Assembly (NCBI GenBank): GCA_030727405.1
Contig: JANRBR010000035.1
Location: 1 to 64,000 of the forward strand
Reading direction: 5' to 3'
Origin: Crocinitomicaceae bacterium
GTDB taxonomy: Bacteria > Bacteroidota > Bacteroidia > Flavobacteriales_D > Crocinitomicaceae
Length of the DNA: 64,000 nt
Shown: positions 36,472 through 45,055 of the stretch, one piece after another
Layout: every line of letters starts with the position of its first letter
Position numbering within the stretch: the stretch's first letter is position 1
Translations under genes and position numbers: made by a program
The notes under the pieces: generated by a model
Database searches by the model: none
What the model was told of the DNA's origin: nothing
What the model saw: only the letters and a program-made list of their open reading frames with translations

Positions 36472-37016
36472 AAATCTATACAAAAAAAGGCGATCAAGGT
36501 CACACTGGATTAATTGGTGGAACACGCGTTTCTAAAGGAGAATTGCGCATAGAAGCCTATGGTACAGTGGACGAATTAAATTCCTATGTTGGATTAATTC
36601 GTTCGTTTGACATCAATGCTACTTCGATTCATCAGCTCATCGAAATTCAAGATCGCTTGTTTACCATCGGATCTAGCCTTGCTTCAGACCCAGAAAAATC
36701 GAACATGAAAATTCCCGATTTAATCGATGCGGATGTAGAGAAATTAGAAGATTGGATGGATGAAATGGATGCAGCACTTCCACCGTTGACGAGTTTTGTA
36801 CTACCTGGTGGACACCCATTCATTGGACACATTCACGTTTGCCGCTGCGTTTGTCGAAGAACGGAACGACTCGTTGTAAATTTAGACGAACACGATTTTG
36901 TTGCTCCACTGGTGCTTATATACTTAAATCGACTAAGTGATTACCTATTCGTTTTAGGGAGAAAAATTGCTCAAGACTTGAATATTCAAGAAAAAGAATG
37001 GAAACCTCGCTATTAA
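36468..37016 (+). CDS. PduO-type cob(I)alamin adenosyltransferase
   Basis: This 182-residue enzyme transfers the adenosyl group of ATP to cobalt of corrinoids to make coenzyme B12. Family marks: IYTKKGDQGHTGLIGGTRVSKG (ATP-binding N-terminus), RIEAYGTVDELNSYVGLIR, and the cobalamin site HIHVCRCVCRRTERLVV (about residues 120-136), then NRLSDYLFVLGRKI. Its presence suggests the host uses adenosylcobalamin, for example with methylmalonyl-CoA mutase or a class II ribonucleotide reductase. It is coupled to ispH by ATGA. Confidence 0.94.
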   Translation: MKIYTKKGDQGHTGLIGGTRVSKGELRIEAYGTVDELNSYVGLIRSFDINATSIHQLIEIQDRLFTIGSSLASDPEKSNMKIPDLIDADVEKLEDWMDEMDAALPPLTSFVLPGGHPFIGHIHVCRCVCRRTERLVVNLDEHDFVAPLVLIYLNRLSDYLFVLGRKIAQDLNIQEKEWKPRY

Positions 37017-37052
37017 ATTAATGTTGCTTTTTTTCTTAGATCACATTTTTAA

Positions 37053-37083
37053 TTTGCATTATTCGAAATAAAAATTACTTTTG
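37053..37083 (+). promoter_or_regulatory. complete Bacteroidota promoter before the DUF2795 gene
   Basis: TTTG (37053-37056), a 19-base spacer and TACTTTTG (37076-37083) match both halves of the Bacteroidota promoter consensus. It is the cleanest promoter in the window. The predicted leader is about 26 nt. Confidence 0.8.
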
Positions 37084-37112
37084 CCAAAAATAACACCTAA
37101 AAACACGAAAAT

Positions 37113-37334
37113 ATGTATTGGACTTTAGAACTAGCTTCTTATTTAGAAGATGCTCCATGGCCAGCAACGAAAGAGGAATTAATTGATTTCGCCATTCGAA
37201 CGGGAGCACCACTAGAAGTAGTAGAAAACCTACAAGATTTGGAAGATGAAGGTGATATGTACGAAAGTATTGAAGAGATTTGGCCTGATTATCCATCAAG
37301 AGAGGACTTCCTTTTTAATGAAGATGAATATTAA
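37113..37334 (+). CDS. small acidic DUF2795 protein
   Basis: This 73-residue protein is very acidic (over a quarter Asp/Glu) and matches DUF2795: LASYLEDAPWPATKEELIDFAIRTGAPLEVVENLQDL, followed by an acidic tail with EEIWPDYPSREDF. The function is unknown. It forms its own transcription unit, with a strong promoter upstream and a terminator hairpin 3 bases past its stop, which suggests an abundant small protein. Confidence 0.9.
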   Translation: MYWTLELASYLEDAPWPATKEELIDFAIRTGAPLEVVENLQDLEDEGDMYESIEEIWPDYPSREDFLFNEDEY

Positions 37335-37336
37335 TT

Positions 37337-37363
37337 AAATCCTGCTCCGGCAGGATTTTTTTT
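37337..37363 (+). terminator. intrinsic terminator with TCCG tetraloop
   Basis: AAATCCTGC-TCCG-GCAGGATTT (stem 37337-37345 and 37350-37358) has a UNCG-class tetraloop and runs into a T tract to 37363. It ends the DUF2795 transcript. The next start codon is only 5 bases after the T run. Confidence 0.85.
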
Positions 37364-37367
37364 CACC

Positions 37368-37940
37368 ATGAATTTTTTAGGACACCTTTATTTCTCTGGA
37401 ACAGATAAAGAATTGATGCTGGCAAATCTTTATGGAGATTTCGTCCGTGGCTCGAAATTGGATCATTATCCAGGCATCATTCAACAAGGAATTAAATTAC
37501 ACCGGCAAATAGATTTTTACATCGATCATCATCCAGAAGTGAAAAAACTTAAACTTTCGCTCATGCATGACCTCCCCAAAATTGGCCCTGTTGCAGTTGA
37601 CTTGTTTTTTGATCATTTATTAGCGCGAAATTGGAAGGACTTTCATCCGGATGAGTACAACGGCTTTTTAGATGCGTTTTACGCCCATGAAACCATTCAC
37701 GAACCACATTATCCCGAATCCTTCTTAAGCTTCATGAATCAACTTCGTTTTCACAAATGGATGAACCATTATCCAAGTAAATATGGTTTAATGAAATCAT
37801 GCGAAGGTGTGGCAAAACGCATTTCCTTCGAAACTAAATTACCTTTAGCACACTTGGTTTTTGACCAAATGGAAGGACAAATTGAAGAGGTATTTCAAGA
37901 ATTTATGTCCGATGCTCGGAAGGAATTTTTAATGCAATAA
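37368..37940 (+). CDS. putative ACP phosphodiesterase (AcpH-like, DUF479)
   Basis: This 190-residue HD-type metal hydrolase resembles AcpH, which removes phosphopantetheine from acyl carrier protein. Visible marks are MNFLGHLYFSG at the start, ANLYGDFVRGSKLDHYP, GIKLHRQIDFYIDHHPEVK (His/Asp ligands) and VAVDLFFDHLLARNW. The start at 37368 is firm because MNFLxHL is the usual family N-terminus. It begins 5 bases after a strong terminator, so its expression is either by readthrough or from a promoter I cannot see. Its 3' end overlaps the convergent T9SS gene by 12 bases. Confidence 0.88.
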   Translation: MNFLGHLYFSGTDKELMLANLYGDFVRGSKLDHYPGIIQQGIKLHRQIDFYIDHHPEVKKLKLSLMHDLPKIGPVAVDLFFDHLLARNWKDFHPDEYNGFLDAFYAHETIHEPHYPESFLSFMNQLRFHKWMNHYPSKYGLMKSCEGVAKRISFETKLPLAHLVFDQMEGQIEEVFQEFMSDARKEFLMQ

Positions 37941-40685
37941 ATTCACATGTCCAAGCACGACAATAGGAGTTTCACCATCTTTTCGCTGGTAACTGATGCG
38001 GTACGTATACATCCCGTCAGGACAAAGTAAATAGTTCATTCGGCCGTCCCAACCAATGGCATGATCATAAGATTCAAAAACAACTTCACCCCAGCGATTC
38101 AAGACGACTAACGCGTAATTTTTCGGCTCAAAACCAGTGGAGAAGACTGGCAAAAAAGTATTATTGTACTCTTCTACATCCGGCGTAAAGCAATTGGGCA
38201 CATACAAGGAAATGTTGTCTTGAACACTTGCAGATAAGGTCAAAGAATCCCTACATCCGATGGCGGTTTCGCTGAGTAATTGCACAGGGTAATTCCCTTC
38301 TTGAAAAGGCAATTGGTAATCAAAGGAGGATTGATTATTTACAAAACTATTCCCCAAGATCGTCCACGTACTTTGATTGTTTCCTATTGTCACGTTAAAT
38401 ATAGTAATGGTAGGATCATCGATTTCAACTTGATCCGGATCCATATAAAAATTAGGCATTGGAGTCGGATCAATGTCAACGGTCAATGTTTCGATTGCTG
38501 ATATACATCCAAGTGCATCTATCCCATACACTTCATATGCGGTTGTTTGTGCAGGTGCAACGGTTATGCTTCCATTAGGATTCTGTGGAACATTCCAAAC
38601 ATAGGATTGTGCACCAGATGCAAACAAGGTTAAATTCGTACCTGAACACACCAAGGTATCTTCAACGTTTACAATAGGCAAAGGATTTAGGCTTAAAGTC
38701 AATTGAACAGTAGAATCGCATCCGAACGCAGAAGGTATTGTCACGGAGTACTGCCCTGCATTCGTAATGCTTTGACCATTAAACAAATACGTGTCCCCCG
38801 AACAGATGGATGCAGAAATATTGCTAGAAAGAGGTTGAACGATGGATAATTGCAAGGTCACAATGGAATCACATCCTAGTACATTCTGCAAGGTGTCCAC
38901 ATAAACTCCCGCTTGATTGAGTTGCTGTCCATTGAAAGAATAGTTATACCCCAAACAAACAGAATCGCTGTATGCAGAAAAAACACTTGGATTCTGTGAA
39001 ACAAGCATGGTATCTTGCGCAACACAGCCATTGGAACTTACGGCCGAAGCGGAATAAATACCAGGTCCAGCCACTTGAATCGAGTTAGAACTTGATCCGT
39101 TGCTCCAGGTCACGGAGGAAAATTGTCCGGTCGCAATTACGTTCGCAACATCGCCTTGGCAAATCGTCAAGTCTGGACCGATTGAAAATGGAAAATTGTA
39201 CAATCCAACAACAATGGAATCACGTACTGTTGTACACCCACTAGGAACATCCACCCAATATACACCTGGGGTATTTACTGTGATCGAAGCCGTTGTTTGA
39301 CCATTGTTCCACACATATGAATTAAACGAAGTGCTTGATTGCAAACTGATGGACTGACCAGGACAAATGGACGTGTCAAGACCAAGGTTAGGGAGAACAG
39401 GCGCTACCGGCAAGGGGAAATTAAAGATTGGAATACCAGGAGCTCCGCCAGCAGCACCATGAGAGGTTCCTGCACAAGCTGGACCAGTATGAAGTACCAT
39501 CCCAGGATTTCCACCAGCTAATAAATTTGTCACATTAGATGGGACGGCAGCTTGTTGAAAAGCGATGGCACCACCACCTCCACCACCGCCAGGTCCGTGA
39601 CAAGCAGAAGACCACATGGTACTAAAAATATTTCCACCAGTCCCACCTCGCGCATCGAGGTTGATGTTTGAACTCGTATTTGGACACATGTAATAAATGT
39701 ATCCACCAGCTCCTCCGCCACCTGCTCCTTCCGAATCAGTATTACCGATGACATTTGCTCCTTTTGCATCAACGGTGAAATTATTTCCATTGATGGTTGG
39801 TGAAATGAGAAAAACCATTCCCCCACCGTTTGAACCAGCCGAGGCATTGAGCCCATTATCTTTGTATCCGCCGCCGCCGCCGCCGCCAAGAAAAGCTTTG
39901 TAACTTGCATAACTTGGTGCGTATCCACCAAGTCCGTAAGACACATTCAATTGACATCCTCCGTAGAATTCATTTCCACCTCTTCCGCCAATCCCACCAT
40001 TTGCTCCACCACCTGCGCCAGGATTTCCTGTATTCGAACCTCCCCCACCATTCGCTAGTGGTGCTCGATTCGCATCCATGGTAACCGGAGGAATAGCAAT
40101 GCCTTCTCCTTTTTTACCAGCATTTTGATTCGCATAATTGGGATCTCCACAAGCAAACCAACCCGTAAATACCGCTCCACCAACAAAACCTTGTCCAGAA
40201 ACATTGATGTTTGCATTAAAGCTAATGCTATTCGTAGCTTCGATGGCCACAATTCCACCTGTGGTACCGTTCCAAGGTTGAGCCGTAACGGTTCCTGCGA
40301 TGTTGGCATTGGTGTACACCGGAACACGCACCAATTGCACTTTCCCACTAACAGAATAACTTTTACATAGATTTGTTGTAAACGTAACGGTATTTCCTGT
40401 AATGGATCCAATGATGGCAAATTCAAAATTCCCTGCGTTTCCCAGGTTCGTAATGGTGCCGAATCCAGCTGTATTCGTGGCCGTGATCAATGCACCTTTC
40501 ATTTGAATGATGAGTACTTTATCCCCTACCTGAAAAGGACCAATGGCTACGAGCGTGGCAGAATTCGGCGTGACAGCATTCACTGCTGCGTAGGAATTAA
40601 CTGTTCCGAAAATGTTCTGTGCGTAAAGACTTTGACTTAGTTGAGTGGCAAGGAAAAAACAAGCAAGTACTATAAATCTTTTCAT
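37929..40685 (-). CDS. T9SS type B surface protein, Gly-rich
   Basis: This 918-residue protein has a signal peptide (to about residue 22, SLYAQ), a beta-helix-like region with extremely Gly-rich loops (about 195-400, including a run of seven Gly), then PKD/Ig-like modules. Two modules of about 42 residues each carry C-x-G-x-x-Y-x-F-N-G-Q ... GCDS (FNGQQLNQAGVYVD and FNGQSITNAGQYSV). The C-terminus is the gliding-motility-associated type B sorting domain: VPNCFTPDVEEYNNTFLP, then LNRWGEVVFES and GWDG...DGMYTYRI. It is exported by the T9SS and probably attached to the cell surface or gliding machinery. It follows its paralogue with a 12-base gap. Confidence 0.9.
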   Translation of the reverse strand: MKRFIVLACFFLATQLSQSLYAQNIFGTVNSYAAVNAVTPNSATLVAIGPFQVGDKVLIIQMKGALITATNTAGFGTITNLGNAGNFEFAIIGSITGNTVTFTTNLCKSYSVSGKVQLVRVPVYTNANIAGTVTAQPWNGTTGGIVAIEATNSISFNANINVSGQGFVGGAVFTGWFACGDPNYANQNAGKKGEGIAIPPVTMDANRAPLANGGGGSNTGNPGAGGGANGGIGGRGGNEFYGGCQLNVSYGLGGYAPSYASYKAFLGGGGGGGYKDNGLNASAGSNGGGMVFLISPTINGNNFTVDAKGANVIGNTDSEGAGGGGAGGYIYYMCPNTSSNINLDARGGTGGNIFSTMWSSACHGPGGGGGGGAIAFQQAAVPSNVTNLLAGGNPGMVLHTGPACAGTSHGAAGGAPGIPIFNFPLPVAPVLPNLGLDTSICPGQSISLQSSTSFNSYVWNNGQTTASITVNTPGVYWVDVPSGCTTVRDSIVVGLYNFPFSIGPDLTICQGDVANVIATGQFSSVTWSNGSSSNSIQVAGPGIYSASAVSSNGCVAQDTMLVSQNPSVFSAYSDSVCLGYNYSFNGQQLNQAGVYVDTLQNVLGCDSIVTLQLSIVQPLSSNISASICSGDTYLFNGQSITNAGQYSVTIPSAFGCDSTVQLTLSLNPLPIVNVEDTLVCSGTNLTLFASGAQSYVWNVPQNPNGSITVAPAQTTAYEVYGIDALGCISAIETLTVDIDPTPMPNFYMDPDQVEIDDPTITIFNVTIGNNQSTWTILGNSFVNNQSSFDYQLPFQEGNYPVQLLSETAIGCRDSLTLSASVQDNISLYVPNCFTPDVEEYNNTFLPVFSTGFEPKNYALVVLNRWGEVVFESYDHAIGWDGRMNYLLCPDGMYTYRISYQRKDGETPIVVLGHVNLLH

Positions 40686-40697
40686 AAATGATAAAAA

Positions 40698-43457
40698 TTA
40701 TTTCATGAGGTTCACATGACCAGAGATCGTTCTGATCTCATCTGTCATTGTTAATTTAAATCGAATGGAATAAGTATAAATACCTTCTTGACATTTCACA
40801 AAGTTCAGGTATCCATCCCAGCCAATTTGAGGATTTTGGGAAGTAAACACCAATTCTCCCCAACGATTAAACACATCGAATTGATAACTATCCGGAACAA
40901 AACCAGAGGTAAACACAGGCATAAATTGATTGTTGTGCTCATCACCGTCGGGAGTAAATGCATTCGGAACATAATATAAAACATCCCCTTTGACTTGAAT
41001 CAATTGAGAAATGGAATCCCTACAACCAAATTCACTAATCACCAAGAGCTCAACATAGTAATCTCCCTCTTCGAATGGATATTGGTATTCAATGCTTGAA
41101 CTTGGATCTTCTGTAATGACACCATCACCAAAATCCCAAGTGGAAATCTCCTGTCCACTAGAAAGGTTTGAGAAAGTCACTATTGGTGAATCACTAGTTA
41201 ATAAATAAGGCTCTGCTCCAATTTGAGCAACAGGATTTGGATGAACGACCACCGTTGAAAGAACCGTATCCGTACAATTGAATTGATTGAATCCAATGAT
41301 TTGATAAGCTGTTGTCAAAGTAGGGTAAAAAAATGCTTGAGCACCTGAAAGTGTGGCAGGAGTCCAATCATATGTGTCCGCACCTGAAACTGAAATGACC
41401 GCCATTTCACCTAGGCAAATTTCTTGGTCAGGTGTTGCTGTTAAAACGGGCTCTGGGTTTAATAAAAAATTTGCCTGAATGGAATCCACACATCCAGCAT
41501 TTGTGTATCCAATTACCTGAAACACTCCAGATCCAGTTGGGACCATGGATTGACTATTACCAGTTGAATTGACCACCCCTGGACCACTCCAAGAATACGA
41601 CGCAGCACCAGATGCCGTAAGTGTCAACGTTTCATTTGGACACAAAGCAGATGCGGATGACTGCAAGGCCATCACCGGAAGCGGATTCACGGTTAAATTG
41701 AGTGAATCAAGGTGTGTACAGCCTACATTATTTGTTGCCAACAAGAAATATTCGTTGGAAGTCGTTGGATTCCATGTCATTGCACCATTTGAACTTGGAA
41801 TGGACATTTGAGGACTCCAAGTATATGTGTAGATTCCTTGACTATTTAGCGGTGCTAATGTTAATGGGTTTCCAGAACAAAGAGTGGTGTCATTAATTGT
41901 AAACTGAGGTTCTGTGGAAATGACAATGTTCAAATTAACAATCGAATCACATCCGTTGATTGAACTTAAACTATCAACATAGATTCCCGTTTGTGAAATG
42001 GTTTGACCATTGAATAGATACGGTCCACCCGTACAGATTGTATCGGTTAAATTGGTGGTATATTTCGGATAAATCGTTGCTTGGACTTGATCCGTTGCCG
42101 GACATAGGCTTGGATTGGCAATGGAGGTGACTGTCAATGTGTAATTTTGTATAATCGGCAATCCACTCACATTGTTGGCAGAGACCAAAGGATTTGAAAC
42201 ATTGGAGGCCGATAAATTGGTGGCAGGCGACCAAGAATAATTATACCCAGCAATTGGGCTTTGCCCCAAGTTCCCTACTTCATTCGAACAAATGAAAATA
42301 TCCGGACCTGCATCGGCAATTGTGTTACCAAATTGAAGATTCAATGTAACTATGGAGTCACACCCTTGACTTGTCGTAAACGTATCAACATAGGTGCCAG
42401 CCTGAGTCAACACTTGACCATTAAAAGAGTAGGAACTCGCATTACAGACCGTTTGATTTACAGTACTAGAGTACTCAGGTAAAATCGTTACCGAAATTTG
42501 ATCAGTTGTGGGACAAAGACCAGGATTTGTTGCTAAAGAAGTTGTAACCGTGTAAATTTGTGTTATTGGCGCACCAGTTGTATTAGGTAACGTTACGATT
42601 GGATTCGCAACAGTTGTGGATGACAAACCGATAGATGGAGACCATGAGTAAACATTCAACGGGTTGGGTGCCGCACCTATTGAGACTCCACTATTGGAAC
42701 AAGTATTCACATCAACTCCTGCGTTAGAAACCGCTTGATCCGTGTAAATGATTACGTTTCGAATGGAATGCAAATCATACAATCCCCCAGTCGCTGAAGT
42801 AAATCCCATGTAACCAGAAAAACTAATGGGGAAATTAGCGGTCAGATAAGGGGTATTATTTATTAATACGGTAACAAGACCATTATTAAATGTTATTTTA
42901 CACGTTTGATAATTTGGACTTCGAACGAAGCCCAAAGATCCTGCGATATTCGTAGCTTTTACAATCCCTGCAATGCACTCATTGTACCCAATGCCACTGT
43001 AAATTTGAATTTCAGGATTTGCCCCACAACCATTGTCATAGGTATCAAGTACAACTTTTAATCCGTTAGCTGTTCCCGGTATACCAACACCACCACCACT
43101 TACAAAACCGACAGGAGGCACACTTAAAAAACAAAACGCTAAACCGTCAGCACCATTCCCGCCCCACATACGGTATTCAAATTCAACTGTCCATTTTTGA
43201 CACATACCCAAATTCAAAGGCTGTGCATAAAAGATACCACCGCTTTGAGTTAACTGTGCATTTGTTAAGATCAATTCATTTGGGAAATTATCGATATCTC
43301 CTGGCGTATCGCCGATGTATGCGTTGCCATTTAAATTCCAACCAGTTGTTACCATATTTGGCGTTCCAGTTAACTGCCCAAACACATAAGTTTGTGCCCA
43401 TTGACGATTGGAAATCAATAGAAACAAAAAAAATAAAAATCTCGTTTTTTTCATCAT
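40698..43457 (-). CDS. T9SS type B surface protein with L-type lectin domain
   Basis: This 919-residue protein has a signal peptide (ending NRQWAQ, residue 22), an N-terminal legume/L-type lectin-like domain (about 23-238, with WTVEFEYRMWGGNGADGLAFCFL and GLKVVLDTYDNGCG), a tandem duplicated unit (about 244-377 and 380-514), more Ig-like modules with SWSGPGVV and YDWTPATL, a PKD domain (STWDFGDGVITED), and a type B sorting domain (VPNAFTPDGDEHNNQFMP, FNRWGELVF, GWDGYLN). It likely binds glycans outside the cell. It is first in the leftward pair and divergent from zwf. Confidence 0.9.
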   Translation of the reverse strand: MMKKTRFLFFLFLLISNRQWAQTYVFGQLTGTPNMVTTGWNLNGNAYIGDTPGDIDNFPNELILTNAQLTQSGGIFYAQPLNLGMCQKWTVEFEYRMWGGNGADGLAFCFLSVPPVGFVSGGGVGIPGTANGLKVVLDTYDNGCGANPEIQIYSGIGYNECIAGIVKATNIAGSLGFVRSPNYQTCKITFNNGLVTVLINNTPYLTANFPISFSGYMGFTSATGGLYDLHSIRNVIIYTDQAVSNAGVDVNTCSNSGVSIGAAPNPLNVYSWSPSIGLSSTTVANPIVTLPNTTGAPITQIYTVTTSLATNPGLCPTTDQISVTILPEYSSTVNQTVCNASSYSFNGQVLTQAGTYVDTFTTSQGCDSIVTLNLQFGNTIADAGPDIFICSNEVGNLGQSPIAGYNYSWSPATNLSASNVSNPLVSANNVSGLPIIQNYTLTVTSIANPSLCPATDQVQATIYPKYTTNLTDTICTGGPYLFNGQTISQTGIYVDSLSSINGCDSIVNLNIVISTEPQFTINDTTLCSGNPLTLAPLNSQGIYTYTWSPQMSIPSSNGAMTWNPTTSNEYFLLATNNVGCTHLDSLNLTVNPLPVMALQSSASALCPNETLTLTASGAASYSWSGPGVVNSTGNSQSMVPTGSGVFQVIGYTNAGCVDSIQANFLLNPEPVLTATPDQEICLGEMAVISVSGADTYDWTPATLSGAQAFFYPTLTTAYQIIGFNQFNCTDTVLSTVVVHPNPVAQIGAEPYLLTSDSPIVTFSNLSSGQEISTWDFGDGVITEDPSSSIEYQYPFEEGDYYVELLVISEFGCRDSISQLIQVKGDVLYYVPNAFTPDGDEHNNQFMPVFTSGFVPDSYQFDVFNRWGELVFTSQNPQIGWDGYLNFVKCQEGIYTYSIRFKLTMTDEIRTISGHVNLMK
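41916..42728 (-). repeat. internal tandem duplication in lectin-type T9SS protein
   Basis: Two units of about 135 residues, coded at 42327-42728 and 41916-42320, share the same order of motifs: AGxD..CSN, YSWSPxxxLS, NPxV, IxQxYTxTxTS, NPxLCPxTDQ, then CxxxxYxFNGQ and GCDSIVxLN. The offset is about 136 residues. The match at protein level is clear but the DNA has diverged, so it is an old duplication. Confidence 0.75.
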
Positions 43458-43509
43458 CGAACAAAAGACGTTATAAACATTAAATAGTTGCTAAATTTAG
43501 GTAAAATTA

Positions 43510-43540
43510 TTGCGCTTTTCATTTACTTAGTGTATTTTTG
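43510..43540 (+). promoter_or_regulatory. zwf promoter
   Basis: TTG (43510-43512), a 20-base spacer and TATTTTTG (43533-43540) match the Bacteroidota consensus in both halves. The predicted leader is about 21 nt to the ATG at 43565. A TTG inside the box (43538) is in frame with zwf but cannot be the start if this promoter is used. Confidence 0.75.
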
Positions 43541-43564
43541 ACACAAACTAATGCTGTTCAATCT

Positions 43565-45055
43565 ATGAATGCAAACAACAAAAAAACCAATTACAATACA
43601 GAACGTTTTCAGTCGTTTAATATTGTTGTATTCGGTGGCGACGGGGACTTAGCTATTCGAAAAATATATCCAGCACTTTTTCACAGAGACCTTGATGGAC
43701 AAATAAACATCGATTACAACATAGTTGGAGTGACGCGTAAAGATCCAGATGAAAAAGATTTTTTTGAAAAATTAATTCCGTTTCTTGAAAATAGCGACCA
43801 CCATCGATACCATAAGGATGAAATCGAAAAGTTCTTAAAAAAGATCAAATTAATTAAAATAGCCGATGCTACCATCGAGGATTATTCTGAGTTAAGAACG
43901 TACATAAAACAATTCCCCGGTTTCCAGAACATCTATTACTTTTCTACACCATCTTCCGCATTTGGCCCAATTGCGCGCACATTGAAAGCTTGTGACTTGG
44001 TAGATGAAACGAGCAAAGTTGTCATTGAAAAACCACTTGGATACAGCCTAGAATCTTCCAATGCCATCAACGATGAAATCACACAGGCATTTGATGAACA
44101 TCAAATTTACCGCATTGATCATTACCTGGGAAAAGAAACCGTACAAAACTTAATGGTCTTACGCTTTGCAAACAACCTATTTGAACGCGCATGGAATTCT
44201 GAAAACATCGACAGCATTCAAATTACAGTTTCCGAAAGTTTGGGAGTTGAAAAACGCGCCTCCTACTATGATAACTCCGGTGCACTGTTAGACATGGTGC
44301 AAAATCACTTGTTGCAATTGTTGTGTTTGGTTGCCATGGAACCACCTGTTTCCCTTGAAGCTGATGAAGTAAGGAACGAAAAATTAAAAGTACTTCGTGC
44401 GCTGCGCCCACTCAACAAGAAAAGTGTACAAACAGATACCGTAAAAGGACAATACACGCGAGGAAAAATCAACGGAATTCAGGTAAATTCATACCTGGAG
44501 GACATCGAAAAATACGAATCCAAAACAGAGACTTTTGTTGCCATGAAAGCGTATGTGGATAATTGGAGATGGAAAAATGTACCTTTCTATTTGCGCACAG
44601 GAAAACGCATGATCAAACGTTATTCCGAAATCGTTATCAATTTCAAAGAAGTTCGTCACAACATTTTTCCTTCAAAAGAAAAACTGAATAACAACAAATT
44701 AATCATTCGTCTTCAACCAGAGGAACGCATTGAACTCATCCAAATGACCAAAATCCCTGGTCCAGGTGGATATCGTTACAAACCAATCGCTTTAAAACTG
44801 GATTATGTAGATTCCTTTAAAGAACGTTTCCCAGATGCTTACGAACGATTGATCATTGATGTGATCCGTGGGAATCAAACCTTGTTTATGCGCCAAGATG
44901 AATTACAAGCCGCTTGGACGTATATTGAGTCTATCACCAACTCATGGAAATCAAGTAACATGCAAAATGTGCTATACGAGGCTGGAACTTGGGGACCTGG
45001 AGATGCCGTATTAAACGAAAACGAATCTTGGATTACAAAATCATGGAGAGAATAA
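43565..45055 (+). CDS. zwf: glucose-6-phosphate dehydrogenase
   Basis: This 496-residue enzyme oxidises glucose-6-phosphate to 6-phosphogluconolactone with NAD(P)+. The dinucleotide site is FNIVVFGGDGDLAIRKIYPALF (about residues 19-40), and the active site is YRIDHYLGKETVQNLM (about 183-198), with VIEKPLGYS before it. DGD replaces the more common GxxGDL form slightly (GGDGDLAIRK), which keeps the GDL core. The start is set at ATG 43565. pgl begins 13 bases before its end, so the genes are coupled. Confidence 0.96.
   Translation: MNANNKKTNYNTERFQSFNIVVFGGDGDLAIRKIYPALFHRDLDGQINIDYNIVGVTRKDPDEKDFFEKLIPFLENSDHHRYHKDEIEKFLKKIKLIKIADATIEDYSELRTYIKQFPGFQNIYYFSTPSSAFGPIARTLKACDLVDETSKVVIEKPLGYSLESSNAINDEITQAFDEHQIYRIDHYLGKETVQNLMVLRFANNLFERAWNSENIDSIQITVSESLGVEKRASYYDNSGALLDMVQNHLLQLLCLVAMEPPVSLEADEVRNEKLKVLRALRPLNKKSVQTDTVKGQYTRGKINGIQVNSYLEDIEKYESKTETFVAMKAYVDNWRWKNVPFYLRTGKRMIKRYSEIVINFKEVRHNIFPSKEKLNNNKLIIRLQPEERIELIQMTKIPGPGGYRYKPIALKLDYVDSFKERFPDAYERLIIDVIRGNQTLFMRQDELQAAWTYIESITNSWKSSNMQNVLYEAGTWGPGDAVLNENESWITKSWRE

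Noticed and set aside
39530-39946. A 138-residue minus-strand frame
   Set aside because: It is an alternate frame of the Gly-rich T9SS gene; the repeat base composition keeps it open.
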